64,000 nucleotides of DNA, taken from positions 62,001 to 126,000 of the forward strand of contig JADLDB010000113.1 in assembly GCA_020846875.1 (NCBI GenBank), read 5' to 3'. Below are positions 15,771 to 24,584 of this stretch, piece after piece (the stretch's first letter is position 1; each line of letters begins with the position of its first letter). This DNA is from Myxococcales bacterium. GTDB taxonomy: Bacteria; Myxococcota; Myxococcia; Myxococcales; Myxococcaceae. A program made the translations under genes and the position numbers. Below the pieces are notes generated by a model. The model was not told the origin of the DNA. It made no database searches and saw only the letters and a list, made by a program, of their open reading frames with translations.

Positions 15771-18700
15771 TCACGCCTCCACCGGCTGAAGTGCCTCCAG
15801 CTCGTCCACCTTCAGGTTGACGACTCTTCCGCTCCGCTCCACCCGGCCCCGGCTGACGATCAACGCCGTCGTGGTGATCGCCACCCGGAAGCGCTCGAAC
15901 TTCTTCGGCTCGATCACCAGGTTGGCGATCCCCGTCTCGTCCTCCACCGAGAGGAAGGTGAAGCCCTTCGCCGTCGGCGGCCGCTGCCGCACGATGATCA
16001 GCCCCCCCACCACCGCCGGCTTCCCGTGCGGTACGTCGAGCAAGCCGGCCGTCGTCACCGCGCCGTGGCGATTGAGCGCGTCGCGCACCAACGACACCGG
16101 GTGCGCCTCCAACGAGAGGCTCGTCGCCTCGTAGTCCGCGTGGATCCGCTCCGCCTTCGACATCGCCGGGAAGTCGCGCCGATCGTCCGCCATCGGCAGG
16201 CCAAAGAAGAGATCGCCCTCGTCGAAGGGGCCCAGCGCGTGAATGTCCCAGAGCGCGGAACGGCGGTTGGCGCTCAAGGAGTTGAGCGCACCGGCCAACG
16301 CGAGACGCGTCAGCTCGTGGCGCGGCATGCGCGTGCGGCGCGCGACGTCGGCCACCGAGGTGAAGGGGCGCTCGGCCCGGGCGGCTTCGAGTTGCTTGCC
16401 CGTGTCCTCACGCAGGCCCTTGACGACTTCGAAGCCCAGGCGAAGCGGTGGCTGGAAGGGCGCGCGGCCTGCGGCCGGGAAGGCGGTCTTCCCCTCACCC
16501 CCGATGGGGGCGAGGGAACAAGTCCAGCCAGACGAATTCACGTCCACCGGCAGCACCGTCACCCCGTGCCGCTTCGCGTCCTCCACCAGGGTGTGCGGCG
16601 AGTAGAAGCCCATCGGCTGCGCGTCCAGCAGCGCCGCGCAGAACGCCGCCGGGTAGTACCGCTTGAGCCACGACGACGCGTAGGCGATCAACGCGAACGA
16701 CGCCGAGTGGCTCTCGGGGAAGCCGTAGTGCGAGAAGCCCTTGAAGCTGTCGAAGCAGCGCTCCGCGAAGTCTCGCGGGTAGCCCCGCCCCACGCTGCCT
16801 TCCACGAAGCGCTCCCGGAACGCCGGCAGCAGCTCGTCCGCCCGCTTGTTGGTCAGCGCGCGCCTCAAGCGATCCGCCTCCCCCGCCGTGAAGCCCGCCG
16901 CCACCATCGCCAGCTTCATCGCCTGCTCCTGGAACAAGGGCACCCCCAGCGTTCGAGCCAGGATCTCCTTCACCGCGTCCGAGGGGTACGTCACCGCCTC
17001 CTCGCCGTTCCGCCGCCGCAGGTACGGGTGCACCATCTGCCCGATGATCGGCCCCGGCCGGATGATCGCGATCTCCACCACCAGATCGTAGAAGCACCGC
17101 GGCTTGAGGCGCGGCAGCATGTTCTGCTGCGCCCGGCTCTCCACCTGGAAGGTGCCGATCGAGTCCGCCTCGCACAGCATGTCGTAGACCGCCGGGTCCT
17201 CCGCCGGCACCGTCGCCATCGTCCACCGCCGCCCCGTCGACTCCGCCACCAGATCGAACGCGCGGTGGATCACCGTCAGCATTCCCAGCCCGAGCAGATC
17301 CACTTTGAGGATGTTCAGCGCCGACAGGTCGTCCTTCTCCCACTGCACCACGGTGCGATCCTCCATCGCCCCGTTCTCCACCGGCGCCAGCGCGGTGAGC
17401 CGCCCGTGGGTGATCACGAAGCCGCCCACGTGGATCGACAGGTGCCGCGGCATGCCAGAGAGCTGCCTCGACACCGCCACCGTCTGCTGCACCGCCAGAT
17501 CCTCCGCCGCCAGCCCCGCCTGCCGCAGCTGGTACGGCCCCACCTCGTCCTCGATGTCCAGCGCCTTCGCCAGCCGGTCCACCTGGTCCAGCGACAGGCC
17601 CAGCGCCTTGCCCACCTCGCGCACCGCCAGCTTCCCCCGGAAGCAGATGTGCTCGCACACCATCGCCGCGCGGTGCCGGCCGTGCTTCGCGTACACGTAC
17701 TGCAGCACCTCCTCGCGGCGGTCGTGCTCGAAGTCCACGTCGATGTCCGGCGGCTCCTTGCGCTCCATCGACAGGAAGCGCTCGAAGAGCAGCCCCATCC
17801 GCACCGGATCGATGGCGGTGATCTGCAGCGCGTAACAGACCGCCGAGTTCGCCGCGCTCCCCCGCCCCTGGCAGAGGATGCCCTGCTCCCGCGCGAAGCG
17901 GACGATGTCCCACAGCGCGAGGAAGTAGCCCGCGTAGTCCAGCGCGCCGATGAGCGTGAGCTCCTTGGCGATCTGCGCCGTCACGTCGGCCGGCACGCCC
18001 GCGGGGTAACGGAAGGCGAGGCCGCCCTTCACCAGGTGCTCCAGGTAGCGCTGCGGGGTGAAGCCGGGCGGCAGCTCTTCCTGCGAGAACTCGTACTCGA
18101 GCTCGTCCATGGTGAAGCTGCACGAGTCGGCCAGCTCCATGGTGCGGCCCACCAGCTCGGGGCAGTCGGCGTACAGCGCGAGCAGCTCGCCGTCGCCCTT
18201 GAGCGTCCGCTCTGCGTTGGGGAAGAGCAGCGTGCCCGCCTTCGCCACCGTGGTGCCGCAGCGGATCGCCGTCATCACGTCCTGCAGGGGCTGGCGAAGG
18301 CGCGCGTGGGTGTGCACGTCGCCGTGGGCGACCAGCGGCACGTCCAGCGCGAAGGCCAGGTGCCTCGCGCGGGTGAGGCGCGCCTCGTCGTCGGCGGACA
18401 GCGTGCGGCACGCGCCCACGTAGAAGCGCCCGGGGAAGGCCTCGGCCAGCGGCGCGAGGTGCGGCGCGTCGTCGTCCGGTGGCTGCGGCACCAACGCCAA
18501 CAGCCCGTCCGCCCGGGGACGCAACGCCCGCCAATCGAGCCCCGCCTCTCCCTTGGGGTGCGCCAGCCGGCTCTCGGAGATCAGCTCGCACAGGTTCGCG
18601 TAGCCCCGCGCGTCCTGCGCGTAGACGATCACCGGCGCCACCTTCCGGCCGGCGTCCAGCAGCGTCAGCGAGGAGGCGACCAGCAGCTTGAGCTTCTTCT

Positions 18701-18863
18701 CCTTCGCCTCCAGGTGCGCCTTCACCACCCCGTACAGCCCGTCGTCGTCGGTGAGCGCCAGCGCGGCCAGGCCCAGGTCCGCCGCGCGCGCCACCAACTC
18801 CTCGGGGTGCGAGGCCCCCTTCAGGAAGCTGTAGTTCGAGCGGCAGACGAGCTCGGCGTACAT
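15771..18863 (-). CDS. dnaE2: Error-prone DNA polymerase III alpha-type subunit (DnaE2/ImuC)
   Basis: A 1030-residue C-family polymerase for translesion synthesis, the size of DnaE2 rather than DnaE1. It has an N-terminal PHP domain (AELVCRSNYSFLKGASHPEELV, ALALTDDDGLYG), the palm with catalytic aspartates in PPDIDVDFEHDRREEVLQYV, QGRGSAANSAVCY, the FQEQAMKLAM finger region and a C-terminal OB domain (VVGGLIIVRQRPPTAKGFTFLSVEDE). The start is ATG 18863 with GAGGG upstream, 7 nt after imuB. It is the catalytic member of the imuA-imuB-dnaE2 mutasome. A palindromic element lies inside the frame near 16490-16517 and encodes an extra APIGGEG loop. Confidence 0.95.
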   Translation of the reverse strand: MYAELVCRSNYSFLKGASHPEELVARAADLGLAALALTDDDGLYGVVKAHLEAKEKKLKLLVASSLTLLDAGRKVAPVIVYAQDARGYANLCELISESRLAHPKGEAGLDWRALRPRADGLLALVPQPPDDDAPHLAPLAEAFPGRFYVGACRTLSADDEARLTRARHLAFALDVPLVAHGDVHTHARLRQPLQDVMTAIRCGTTVAKAGTLLFPNAERTLKGDGELLALYADCPELVGRTMELADSCSFTMDELEYEFSQEELPPGFTPQRYLEHLVKGGLAFRYPAGVPADVTAQIAKELTLIGALDYAGYFLALWDIVRFAREQGILCQGRGSAANSAVCYALQITAIDPVRMGLLFERFLSMERKEPPDIDVDFEHDRREEVLQYVYAKHGRHRAAMVCEHICFRGKLAVREVGKALGLSLDQVDRLAKALDIEDEVGPYQLRQAGLAAEDLAVQQTVAVSRQLSGMPRHLSIHVGGFVITHGRLTALAPVENGAMEDRTVVQWEKDDLSALNILKVDLLGLGMLTVIHRAFDLVAESTGRRWTMATVPAEDPAVYDMLCEADSIGTFQVESRAQQNMLPRLKPRCFYDLVVEIAIIRPGPIIGQMVHPYLRRRNGEEAVTYPSDAVKEILARTLGVPLFQEQAMKLAMVAAGFTAGEADRLRRALTNKRADELLPAFRERFVEGSVGRGYPRDFAERCFDSFKGFSHYGFPESHSASFALIAYASSWLKRYYPAAFCAALLDAQPMGFYSPHTLVEDAKRHGVTVLPVDVNSSGWTCSLAPIGGEGKTAFPAAGRAPFQPPLRLGFEVVKGLREDTGKQLEAARAERPFTSVADVARRTRMPRHELTRLALAGALNSLSANRRSALWDIHALGPFDEGDLFFGLPMADDRRDFPAMSKAERIHADYEATSLSLEAHPVSLVRDALNRHGAVTTAGLLDVPHGKPAVVGGLIIVRQRPPTAKGFTFLSVEDETGIANLVIEPKKFERFRVAITTTALIVSRGRVERSGRVVNLKVDELEALQPVEA
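16490..16517. repeat. REP-like palindromic element inside dnaE2
   Basis: TCCCCTCACCC, a short CCGATGG spacer, then GGGCGAGGG: an imperfect hairpin closely related to the elements inside imuB and imuA. It is kept in frame and is translated as part of SLAPIGGEGK. Confidence 0.7.
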
Positions 18864-18870
18864 GGCGCCC

Positions 18871-20439
18871 TCAGTCGAAGATGCCCTGCGCGTAGAACTC
18901 ACCGTCCCGCCCGTCGCGGAACACCCAGAGCTGCCCCACGCCGTCGAGCTCGACGCGGTAGTAGTCGCGGGAGAAGACGTCCTGCGTCCACCAGCCGCCG
19001 GTGAGGCGCTCCGGCCCCCAGAGGGAGTGGACCTTGCGACGGCGGCCCGCCACGTTCATCGAGGTGAGGCGCCCGTCGGTGGCGAGCTCCACCGTGAGGT
19101 GCGCGGGCGTCTTGAAGAGGCGCGGAGGGCGCGTGAAGACCGTGGGGAGGGAGAGCTCCGGGTGGGCTTCCGTCTTCGCTTTGCGTTTCGGCCAGCGGGG
19201 TTTGCTCCCCTCTCCGGGGTCCTCTCGACTTCCCCTCTCCCTCAATGGGGGAGAGGGGACGAAGAAGCGGCGGGGGGACCAGCCTTCCTCCGGGCGGTGA
19301 CGCGCCACCGGCTCGGCCGAGAACAGCGCGTCTTCCCCCAGCGCCGACTGCAGGCGGGACAGCACCACCTCCAGCTCTGCCTCTCCTGCCGGCGCGTCGC
19401 CCAGCTCGAGCTGCCGGCCGGGATCGCGCCCCCTCTCGTCCACGCGTACCGTGAGCGCGCTGATCGGCTCGGCCACGGTGAGATCCGTCAGCCGGTGGCG
19501 GATCAACTCGACGAGCAGCTTCGACTGCCCCGACGGCCGCGCGAGGACGAGCGGCACCTGCAGCGGCGCGCCTCGATCCAGCCCCACCGTCACCAGCAGC
19601 CGCACCGCCGCCTGCTGCCGCCCCTGCAGCCGCGCGCAGAGCCGATCCACCGCCGTCTTCAGCGCGAACAGCACCGGCTCGAGCGCCTCGGCCGGCCAGT
19701 CGAGCAGCACCGTCTCCTCCAGCACCTCGGGCAGCGTGTCCGCCACGAAGCGGGAGTCGTCTTCCCCCCGGCACAGCCGCGCCGCGGTGAGGCCCAGGTT
19801 CCCGAAGCGCGCCACCAGCGCCCCCGCCGGCAGCCCCGCCAATTCGCCCAGCGTCGACAGCCCCAGCGCGCGGAAGGGCGCCGCGGCGTCCGGCCCCAGC
19901 CAGCCGTCTTCGAGACAGCCGAGGGGCAGCGCCGGCAGCTCGACGCCGCCCCGCGGAGGCACCACCGCCAACGAGTCGTTTCGCCAGCGCGCCAGCGCCT
20001 GGGTGGTGAAGCGCTCGCTGCCCACCACGCACCGCGCCTTGAAGCCCGCCGCCCGGCACGCCGCCAGCACCCGATCCGCCCAGCGCGCCTCGCCCCCCAA
20101 AAGCTTCGCCGCCGACGCGTCCAGCCACAGGCCCTCGGGCGCGTCCACCTGGAAGCCCGGGGCGAGCGGGAGCAGCGCTTCCCCCAGCGAGAGCAGCGCC
20201 GCGGCCTCGCGCTCGGGCTCGAAGGGCAGCCGCACCGCCGACGGCTCCAGCGCCGACGCTGACGCCACCGTCTGCCCTGGGCGAATGCCGCGCTTCTGGG
20301 CCGAGCCCGAGGCGAAGCGCACCCGCTGCACGCCGCGATCGTCCGCGTGGAGCAGCACCGGCCGCCCGGAGAGCGACGGCGTGTCGTTCACCCGCCGCTG
20401 CACCGGGAAGCGCGGGAGGTAGAGGTAGGAAAGCCGCAT
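18871..20439 (-). CDS. imuB: Y-family polymerase-like mutasome adaptor ImuB
   Basis: A 522-residue Y-family-like protein that lacks polymerase activity in characterised relatives and bridges ImuA, the beta clamp and DnaE2. The N-terminus MRLSYLYLPRFPVQRR lacks the acidic metal-binding DxD expected of an active DinB-type polymerase. RGIRPGQTVASASAL and the helix-hairpin region LSTLGELAGLPAGALVARFG are typical of ImuB. It starts 3 nt after imuA and ends 7 nt before dnaE2, one operon. A palindrome at 19231-19259 is translated as VPSPPLRERGSRE between the little-finger-like domain and the C-terminal region, an in-frame insertion. Confidence 0.92.
   Translation of the reverse strand: MRLSYLYLPRFPVQRRVNDTPSLSGRPVLLHADDRGVQRVRFASGSAQKRGIRPGQTVASASALEPSAVRLPFEPEREAAALLSLGEALLPLAPGFQVDAPEGLWLDASAAKLLGGEARWADRVLAACRAAGFKARCVVGSERFTTQALARWRNDSLAVVPPRGGVELPALPLGCLEDGWLGPDAAAPFRALGLSTLGELAGLPAGALVARFGNLGLTAARLCRGEDDSRFVADTLPEVLEETVLLDWPAEALEPVLFALKTAVDRLCARLQGRQQAAVRLLVTVGLDRGAPLQVPLVLARPSGQSKLLVELIRHRLTDLTVAEPISALTVRVDERGRDPGRQLELGDAPAGEAELEVVLSRLQSALGEDALFSAEPVARHRPEEGWSPRRFFVPSPPLRERGSREDPGEGSKPRWPKRKAKTEAHPELSLPTVFTRPPRLFKTPAHLTVELATDGRLTSMNVAGRRRKVHSLWGPERLTGGWWTQDVFSRDYYRVELDGVGQLWVFRDGRDGEFYAQGIFD
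19231..19259. repeat. REP-like palindromic element inside imuB
   Basis: Perfect 11-bp arms TCCCCTCTCCC (19231-19241) and GGGAGAGGGGA (19249-19259) around TCAATGG. Translated in frame as PSPPLRERG. It is the best-conserved of the four copies in the window. Confidence 0.85.
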
Positions 20440-20442
20440 GGC

Positions 20443-21309
20443 TCACCCCCCCCGGCGCCGGTGCGCCCGCGGCCCCTGCGTCACCGGAAGCCGCGTCGTC
20501 GTCAGGGAGAAGCCGCCGGCCCCGTAGCCGTCGCGCTCCAGGTTCTTCTTCGGGCGCTGCAGGGAAAGCGACCAGGCCACGCGGGGGACCCAGGGCGCGG
20601 CGTCGGGCTTGTCGCGCAGGCGGGCGCGGGCGGGGGTGTGCGGAGCGAGGTGCGCGCGGGAGAGCTGCAGGCGGCGGCCGTGCGGGGCGGAGATGAGGAG
20701 GTCTTCTCTTCCCCTCTCCCGCGATGGGGGGGAGGGAACGAGGGTCAGCCCCTTGACGCCACACGCGAGCTCAAGGCGCACCAGCCCCTGGGCCTGCGCG
20801 CCCTGCGAGGTGAGCAACACCAGGAGCGATCCACCCGCCCGCGCCGCGTCGAGCAGCTTCTTCGTCTCGGTGAGCGACAGGCGCACCCCGGTGTGCGTCA
20901 CGTCCAGCACCACGCAGGTGAACGCCCCGCTGCGCAAGAGCTGCACCGCCGACCACACCAACTGCCCCGGCGCCTTCGGCCGGACGATGAGCAGCCGCTC
21001 CAACTCCACGCCGTACGAGAGCGCCGCCGGCGGGTACAGCTCGCTCGGCCCGTCCACCCACGCCGACAGCCGCGCTTCCCGGCACGCCGCCGCCACCACC
21101 GACAAGGCCAGCGAGGTGCGCCCCGACGCCTCTTCTCCGCTCAGCTCCACGCCGCCGCCCAGGCGGAACACGCCCCACTCATCCAGCTCCGTGACGCCGG
21201 TGCGCAGCGCGAGCAGCCACGTCCTCGGCTGCGCCTCGAGCGCTTCGATCTGCCGCTTGAGCCTCGCCACCACCTGCGCCGTCGCCGCGTCGTCTCGTGC
21301 CGCGTCCAT
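20443..21309 (-). CDS. imuA: SOS mutasome RecA/SulA-like protein ImuA
   Basis: A 288-residue RecA-fold relative that partners ImuB and DnaE2 in SOS mutagenesis. It starts at ATG 21309, with GGAGG 5 nt upstream. Segments GVTELDEWGVFRLGGGVELSGEEASGRTSLALSVVAAA and LVWSAVQLLRSGAFTCVVLDV correspond to the ATPase-like core. The Walker A (GEEASGRTS) is degenerate compared with GxxxxGKT, as in other ImuA/SulA-type proteins. A palindromic element (20710-20737) is translated as VPSPPSRERGRE, matching the insert in ImuB. The gene is preceded by a LexA-type operator and leads the imuA-imuB-dnaE2 operon. Confidence 0.88.
   Translation of the reverse strand: MDAARDDAATAQVVARLKRQIEALEAQPRTWLLALRTGVTELDEWGVFRLGGGVELSGEEASGRTSLALSVVAAACREARLSAWVDGPSELYPPAALSYGVELERLLIVRPKAPGQLVWSAVQLLRSGAFTCVVLDVTHTGVRLSLTETKKLLDAARAGGSLLVLLTSQGAQAQGLVRLELACGVKGLTLVPSPPSRERGREDLLISAPHGRRLQLSRAHLAPHTPARARLRDKPDAAPWVPRVAWSLSLQRPKKNLERDGYGAGGFSLTTTRLPVTQGPRAHRRRGG
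20710..20737. repeat. REP-like palindromic element inside imuA
   Basis: TCCCCTCTCCC, GCGATGG, then GGGGGAGGGAA: an imperfect version of the imuB element in the same orientation. Translated in frame as PSPPSRERG. Confidence 0.75.
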
Positions 21310-21339
21310 GCCGAACCTCCGTCCCACGTGGGGATCCAC

Positions 21340-21359
21340 TACTGAACATGGGAGCAGTA
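21340..21359. promoter_or_regulatory. LexA (SOS) box upstream of imuA
   Basis: TACTGAACATGGGAGCAGTA: perfect outer arms TACTG and CAGTA at the 16-bp CTG-N10-CAG spacing of the E. coli-type LexA box. One half also carries CTGAAC, the half-site form reported for Myxococcus LexA (GTTCAG). It ends 30 nt before the imuA ATG, ideal for repressing the mutasome operon. No lexA gene is in the window. Confidence 0.65.
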
Positions 21360-21634
21360 TCAAGAGGGTCTGACAACCACGCGTCCGGCCTGTGGTTTTT
21401 GGACGCACACGGGGCCTTGCGGGCCGGGAAATCGGCTCTGGCGGCGGCGGCGAGGTGTTGCTGGTGAAGGAGCACGACATCGAGCGCCTTCCCTCGAGAA
21501 GGGTGTGTCTCTGACCACGGCGCGTGGCCTTTCTCCCCGCGGACACGTGGCGCGGTCTCCACACTCCAGCGCGAGGTCGACCGTCCGTCCCGGCATTTCG
21601 ACCGGCGGCCGGCCGGTTGCAGCCCGCGGCGGCC
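21360..21634. other. Gap between imuA operator and DUF4153-like gene, no gene seen
   Basis: About 275 bp with open frames but no convincing start, domain or codon pattern. It must contain divergent promoters for the imuA operon and the membrane-protein gene. No strong terminator or repeat was found. Confidence 0.4.
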
Positions 21635-23245
21635 ATGACGCCCGCCCCGAGCCTGACGCCCCGTACCGTCCCGCCCATGACGCCCGCGATCGCCGCCGCT
21701 CCGCCGTCTGCCCCCCCTTCCCCCTTCCTCGAGCGCCTGCGTCCCCGGCGCGCGCACATGGTGGCCGGCCTGCTGCTCGGCGTCTTCTTCGAGTTGCTGG
21801 TGGACGGCGCGCCGGTGGGCCTGGGGGTGTCGGCGCTGGCGTTGCTCACCGCCCTCGCGGTGGTGGGCGCGTCCGGCCGCGAGGGCTGGGAGTCGGCGAA
21901 GGGGCACCGCTGGCTGCTGGTGGCGGCGGTGCTGCTCTTTTTCTGCGCGGCGCTCCAGGACGCGGGCTGGTTGACGGGGCTGCAGATCCTCACCGGCGTC
22001 GCCTACGCGGCCCTCGCCATCCACGGCTGGACGGGAGAGTCCCCCCTGGCGCGCTTGTCTCCGTGGCGGCTGATGGGAGCGCCCTTCGCGGTGACGGGCC
22101 GGGCGGTCCAGGCCGGGGTGGTGCTGTCGGCCCGCGAGGCGAAGCAGGCCCTGGACGGCACCCGGCTCTCGAAGAACGTGCCCGACGCCTTGCGGCTCGT
22201 CGCCATCGTCGCGCCGCCGGTGCTGCTGGTGACGGTGCTGCTCGCCTCGGGAGACGCGCTCTTCGGGGCGCGGGTGGACAGCGTCGCCGATCGGCTGCTC
22301 GACATTCCCCTGGGGGCCGCGGTGCGCGGTGGCGTGGTGGCGGCGATCGCCGGGGTGGTGCTGGTGGGGGTGATCGCCCTGGCCACGCGACGGCGCGAGC
22401 GATCCCTGGCGGTGGGTGAGCCGAGCCGCTTCCTCAAGCCGGTGGAGGCCGGAGCGCTGCTGGGCACCCTGGCCGCGCTCCTCTTCGCCTTCGGGGCCAC
22501 GACGTGGGACTGCGCGTTGGCCCCCGACGCCTGCGCGCTGCCGCCGGGCGTCACCTACTCCGAGGCCGCCCACGAGGGCTTCTTCCAGTTGCTGGCGGCG
22601 GCGCTGGTGATCCTGGTGCTGCTCATGGCGCTGCCGGCCCGCACGGCGCTGACGACGGACGGCCAGCGGAGGGTGTTCCGCGCGCTGGCCACGGTGCTGG
22701 TGGTGGGCACGCTGCCGATGGTGCTGTCTGCGGTGGCGCGCCTGGCCCGCTACGAGGACGTGTACGGGCTGACCCGGCTGCGGGTGATGGCGCACGCGGG
22801 GTTGTTTCTGGTGGGTGCGGTGATGGCGTGGCGCGCGGTGACGCTGTGGGTGGCGCCCGAGCGCTTCGTGCCCGGCGCGCTGGCGCTGCTGGCGACGTCG
22901 CTGCTCGCCCTGACGGCGCTGCGCCCCGACGAGCTGATCGCCCGGCACAACCTGCGAAACCGGATGACGGTGGACACGTATTACCTGCTCACGCTGTCCG
23001 ACGACGCGGCCCCGGCGATCGTCGAGGGCCTGCCGCAGTTGAGCGATCTGCAGCAGGTCGAGCTGCGCCTGCACGTGCGCGAGCGGCGGGAGGCGCGGCG
23101 CGGCACCTTCTCCCTCGGGGGCTCGAACCTGGGGCAGTGGCGGGCCGATCGCGCGGTGGCGGCGCTGGACGAGCAGGAGCGGGACTGGGCTTCGACTCTG
23201 CCCGTGTCGTCGCCACCTCCGGCCGGCACGTCCCAGGCTCGGTGA
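21635..23245 (+). CDS. Polytopic membrane protein, DUF4153/DUF4173-like
   Basis: A 536-residue inner-membrane protein with about ten hydrophobic helices (for example MVAGLLLGVFFELLVDG, WLLVAAVLLFFCAALQDAG and LRLVAIVAPPVLLVTVLLASGDALFG). The motif SGDALFGARVDSVADRLL and the near-C-terminal NLRNRMTVDTYYLLTLSDDAAPAIVEGLPQL resemble DUF4153/DUF4173 proteins of unknown function. The start is uncertain: ATG 21635 and ATG 21677 are both possible and neither has a good ribosome site; 21635 is the longer choice without upstream low-complexity. It converges on the TIGR02996-type gene. No operon partner helps to define its role. Confidence 0.72.
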   Translation: MTPAPSLTPRTVPPMTPAIAAAPPSAPPSPFLERLRPRRAHMVAGLLLGVFFELLVDGAPVGLGVSALALLTALAVVGASGREGWESAKGHRWLLVAAVLLFFCAALQDAGWLTGLQILTGVAYAALAIHGWTGESPLARLSPWRLMGAPFAVTGRAVQAGVVLSAREAKQALDGTRLSKNVPDALRLVAIVAPPVLLVTVLLASGDALFGARVDSVADRLLDIPLGAAVRGGVVAAIAGVVLVGVIALATRRRERSLAVGEPSRFLKPVEAGALLGTLAALLFAFGATTWDCALAPDACALPPGVTYSEAAHEGFFQLLAAALVILVLLMALPARTALTTDGQRRVFRALATVLVVGTLPMVLSAVARLARYEDVYGLTRLRVMAHAGLFLVGAVMAWRAVTLWVAPERFVPGALALLATSLLALTALRPDELIARHNLRNRMTVDTYYLLTLSDDAAPAIVEGLPQLSDLQQVELRLHVRERREARRGTFSLGGSNLGQWRADRAVAALDEQERDWASTLPVSSPPPAGTSQAR

Positions 23246-23320
23246 GGCGCGAGGCCCCCCCGGTGAGGCCGGCAGCGCTCCCGGCGGCGGGGAGGCCACG
23301 ACTCGATCCCGAGGAGCGCC

Positions 23321-24394
23321 TCAGCGCCCGGCCAGGGCGGCGGTGACTTCGTCCAGCTGCGCGTCGGCGGCAAGCACCTCGCGGTACGCGGCGTCGAGTT
23401 CGTCGCGGAGCAGCACCCGCACCAGCCCGCTGCGGAGCATCACCAATTGGCCGTCCTCCTGGAGATCGACGGTGAGCGGCTCTTCTGTCTGGGGCGCGGG
23501 GTAGACGACGCTCCAGCCGGTGGAGGTGGGAGAGAATTCTCGCTGCCGCCACGACGGGTGGTGGAGCTGGGGGGAGCCGTTGTTGGACAGGGGCACCAGT
23601 ACCCCGGAGTCGCGCACCACGGCGGCCCGCACGTCCGGTGCGCACCAGGCGACCAGCGGCCCGTCCAGCTCGCGGGCCACGGCGCGCGTCAGGCGCGTGC
23701 CGGCCAGCCACACCTTCCTCCCCGCGCGCTCGATGAGCCGGCCCACCGACTCCGGCGAGGGGAAGGTGCCGTCCAGGTTCACCTGCGGGTAGCCGGCGTC
23801 GAGCAGGCGCTCCACCGCGTCCACCGTCTCCCGCCCGGCCAGCCCCAGCGCGAGATCGAGGCGCTTCACCCCGCGCGGGCGTACGAGCATCGGAGCGAGA
23901 TCGTCCACCGTCACCGGGCCGGGATCGAAGGTGAAGACGCTCAGCCGCCGCAGGGTGGAGGGGAGCAGCGGCCAGAGCTGCTCGAGGGAGGCGCGGACGT
24001 CGCCCGGGTGGCGCCCGGAGCGCACGATGAGCTGGAGCCACTGCACCATGCGCAGCTGCGGCGCGGCGAAGAAGCCCTGCCAGTCCAGCGCGCGGTAGCG
24101 CAGGCCCAGCGCCACCACCAGCCGGGTGATGTAGCCGCAGCGCCAGGACGCGTCGCCCCAGGACAGGCCGATGCCCGGGGGAGGCTGGGCGCGATCCCTG
24201 CGCGCTTCGCTCACCGTCTGGAGGAGATCGGGATCGTTGGTGCCTTCCTCCAGCTTGAGCTCGTAGGCCGCCAGCACCGCGTGGGGCGCGCCGTGCTCGA
24301 GCAGCCAGTCGGCCAGCACGCGCCACGGCCCGAGCGCCTCGGGATCGTCGGCGATCGCGTCCAGCAGGGCCTGCGGCTCTCGCTCTTCAGTCAC
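23321..24394 (-). CDS. TIGR02996 domain-containing protein
   Basis: A 357-residue cytoplasmic protein. The first 45 residues carry the repeat-companion motif (ALLDAIADDPEALGPWRVLADWLLEHGAP), widespread in myxobacteria and planctomycetes and usually written DDxxRLVYADWLEExGD. The middle (about 120-260) has leucine-rich-like periodicity (STLRRLSVFTFDPGPVTVDDLAPML, GVKRLDLALGL), suggesting a scaffold for protein contacts. GTG 24394 is chosen because it starts just before the conserved domain; the ribosome site is weak. The function is unknown. The 190-bp gap to the next gene holds only divergent promoters. Confidence 0.7.
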   Translation of the reverse strand: MTEEREPQALLDAIADDPEALGPWRVLADWLLEHGAPHAVLAAYELKLEEGTNDPDLLQTVSEARRDRAQPPPGIGLSWGDASWRCGYITRLVVALGLRYRALDWQGFFAAPQLRMVQWLQLIVRSGRHPGDVRASLEQLWPLLPSTLRRLSVFTFDPGPVTVDDLAPMLVRPRGVKRLDLALGLAGRETVDAVERLLDAGYPQVNLDGTFPSPESVGRLIERAGRKVWLAGTRLTRAVARELDGPLVAWCAPDVRAAVVRDSGVLVPLSNNGSPQLHHPSWRQREFSPTSTGWSVVYPAPQTEEPLTVDLQEDGQLVMLRSGLVRVLLRDELDAAYREVLAADAQLDEVTAALAGR

Positions 24395-24584
24395 GCGCCT
24401 GCGCAGCTTAGTCCTGCCTGCGCTGTTGCCCGCCCCACCACAGGTGGACTGCGGTGACGCTGTTGCACACCAGGAGCGCCAGGCGAAGTCCCCGGTCAAT
24501 TCAACGACTTCGGCGCGGCACGAGGCGTGAAGCAGGGCCGGTCACCACGCAGCAACCAACCTCAACCCTACGGAGCACCTGACC

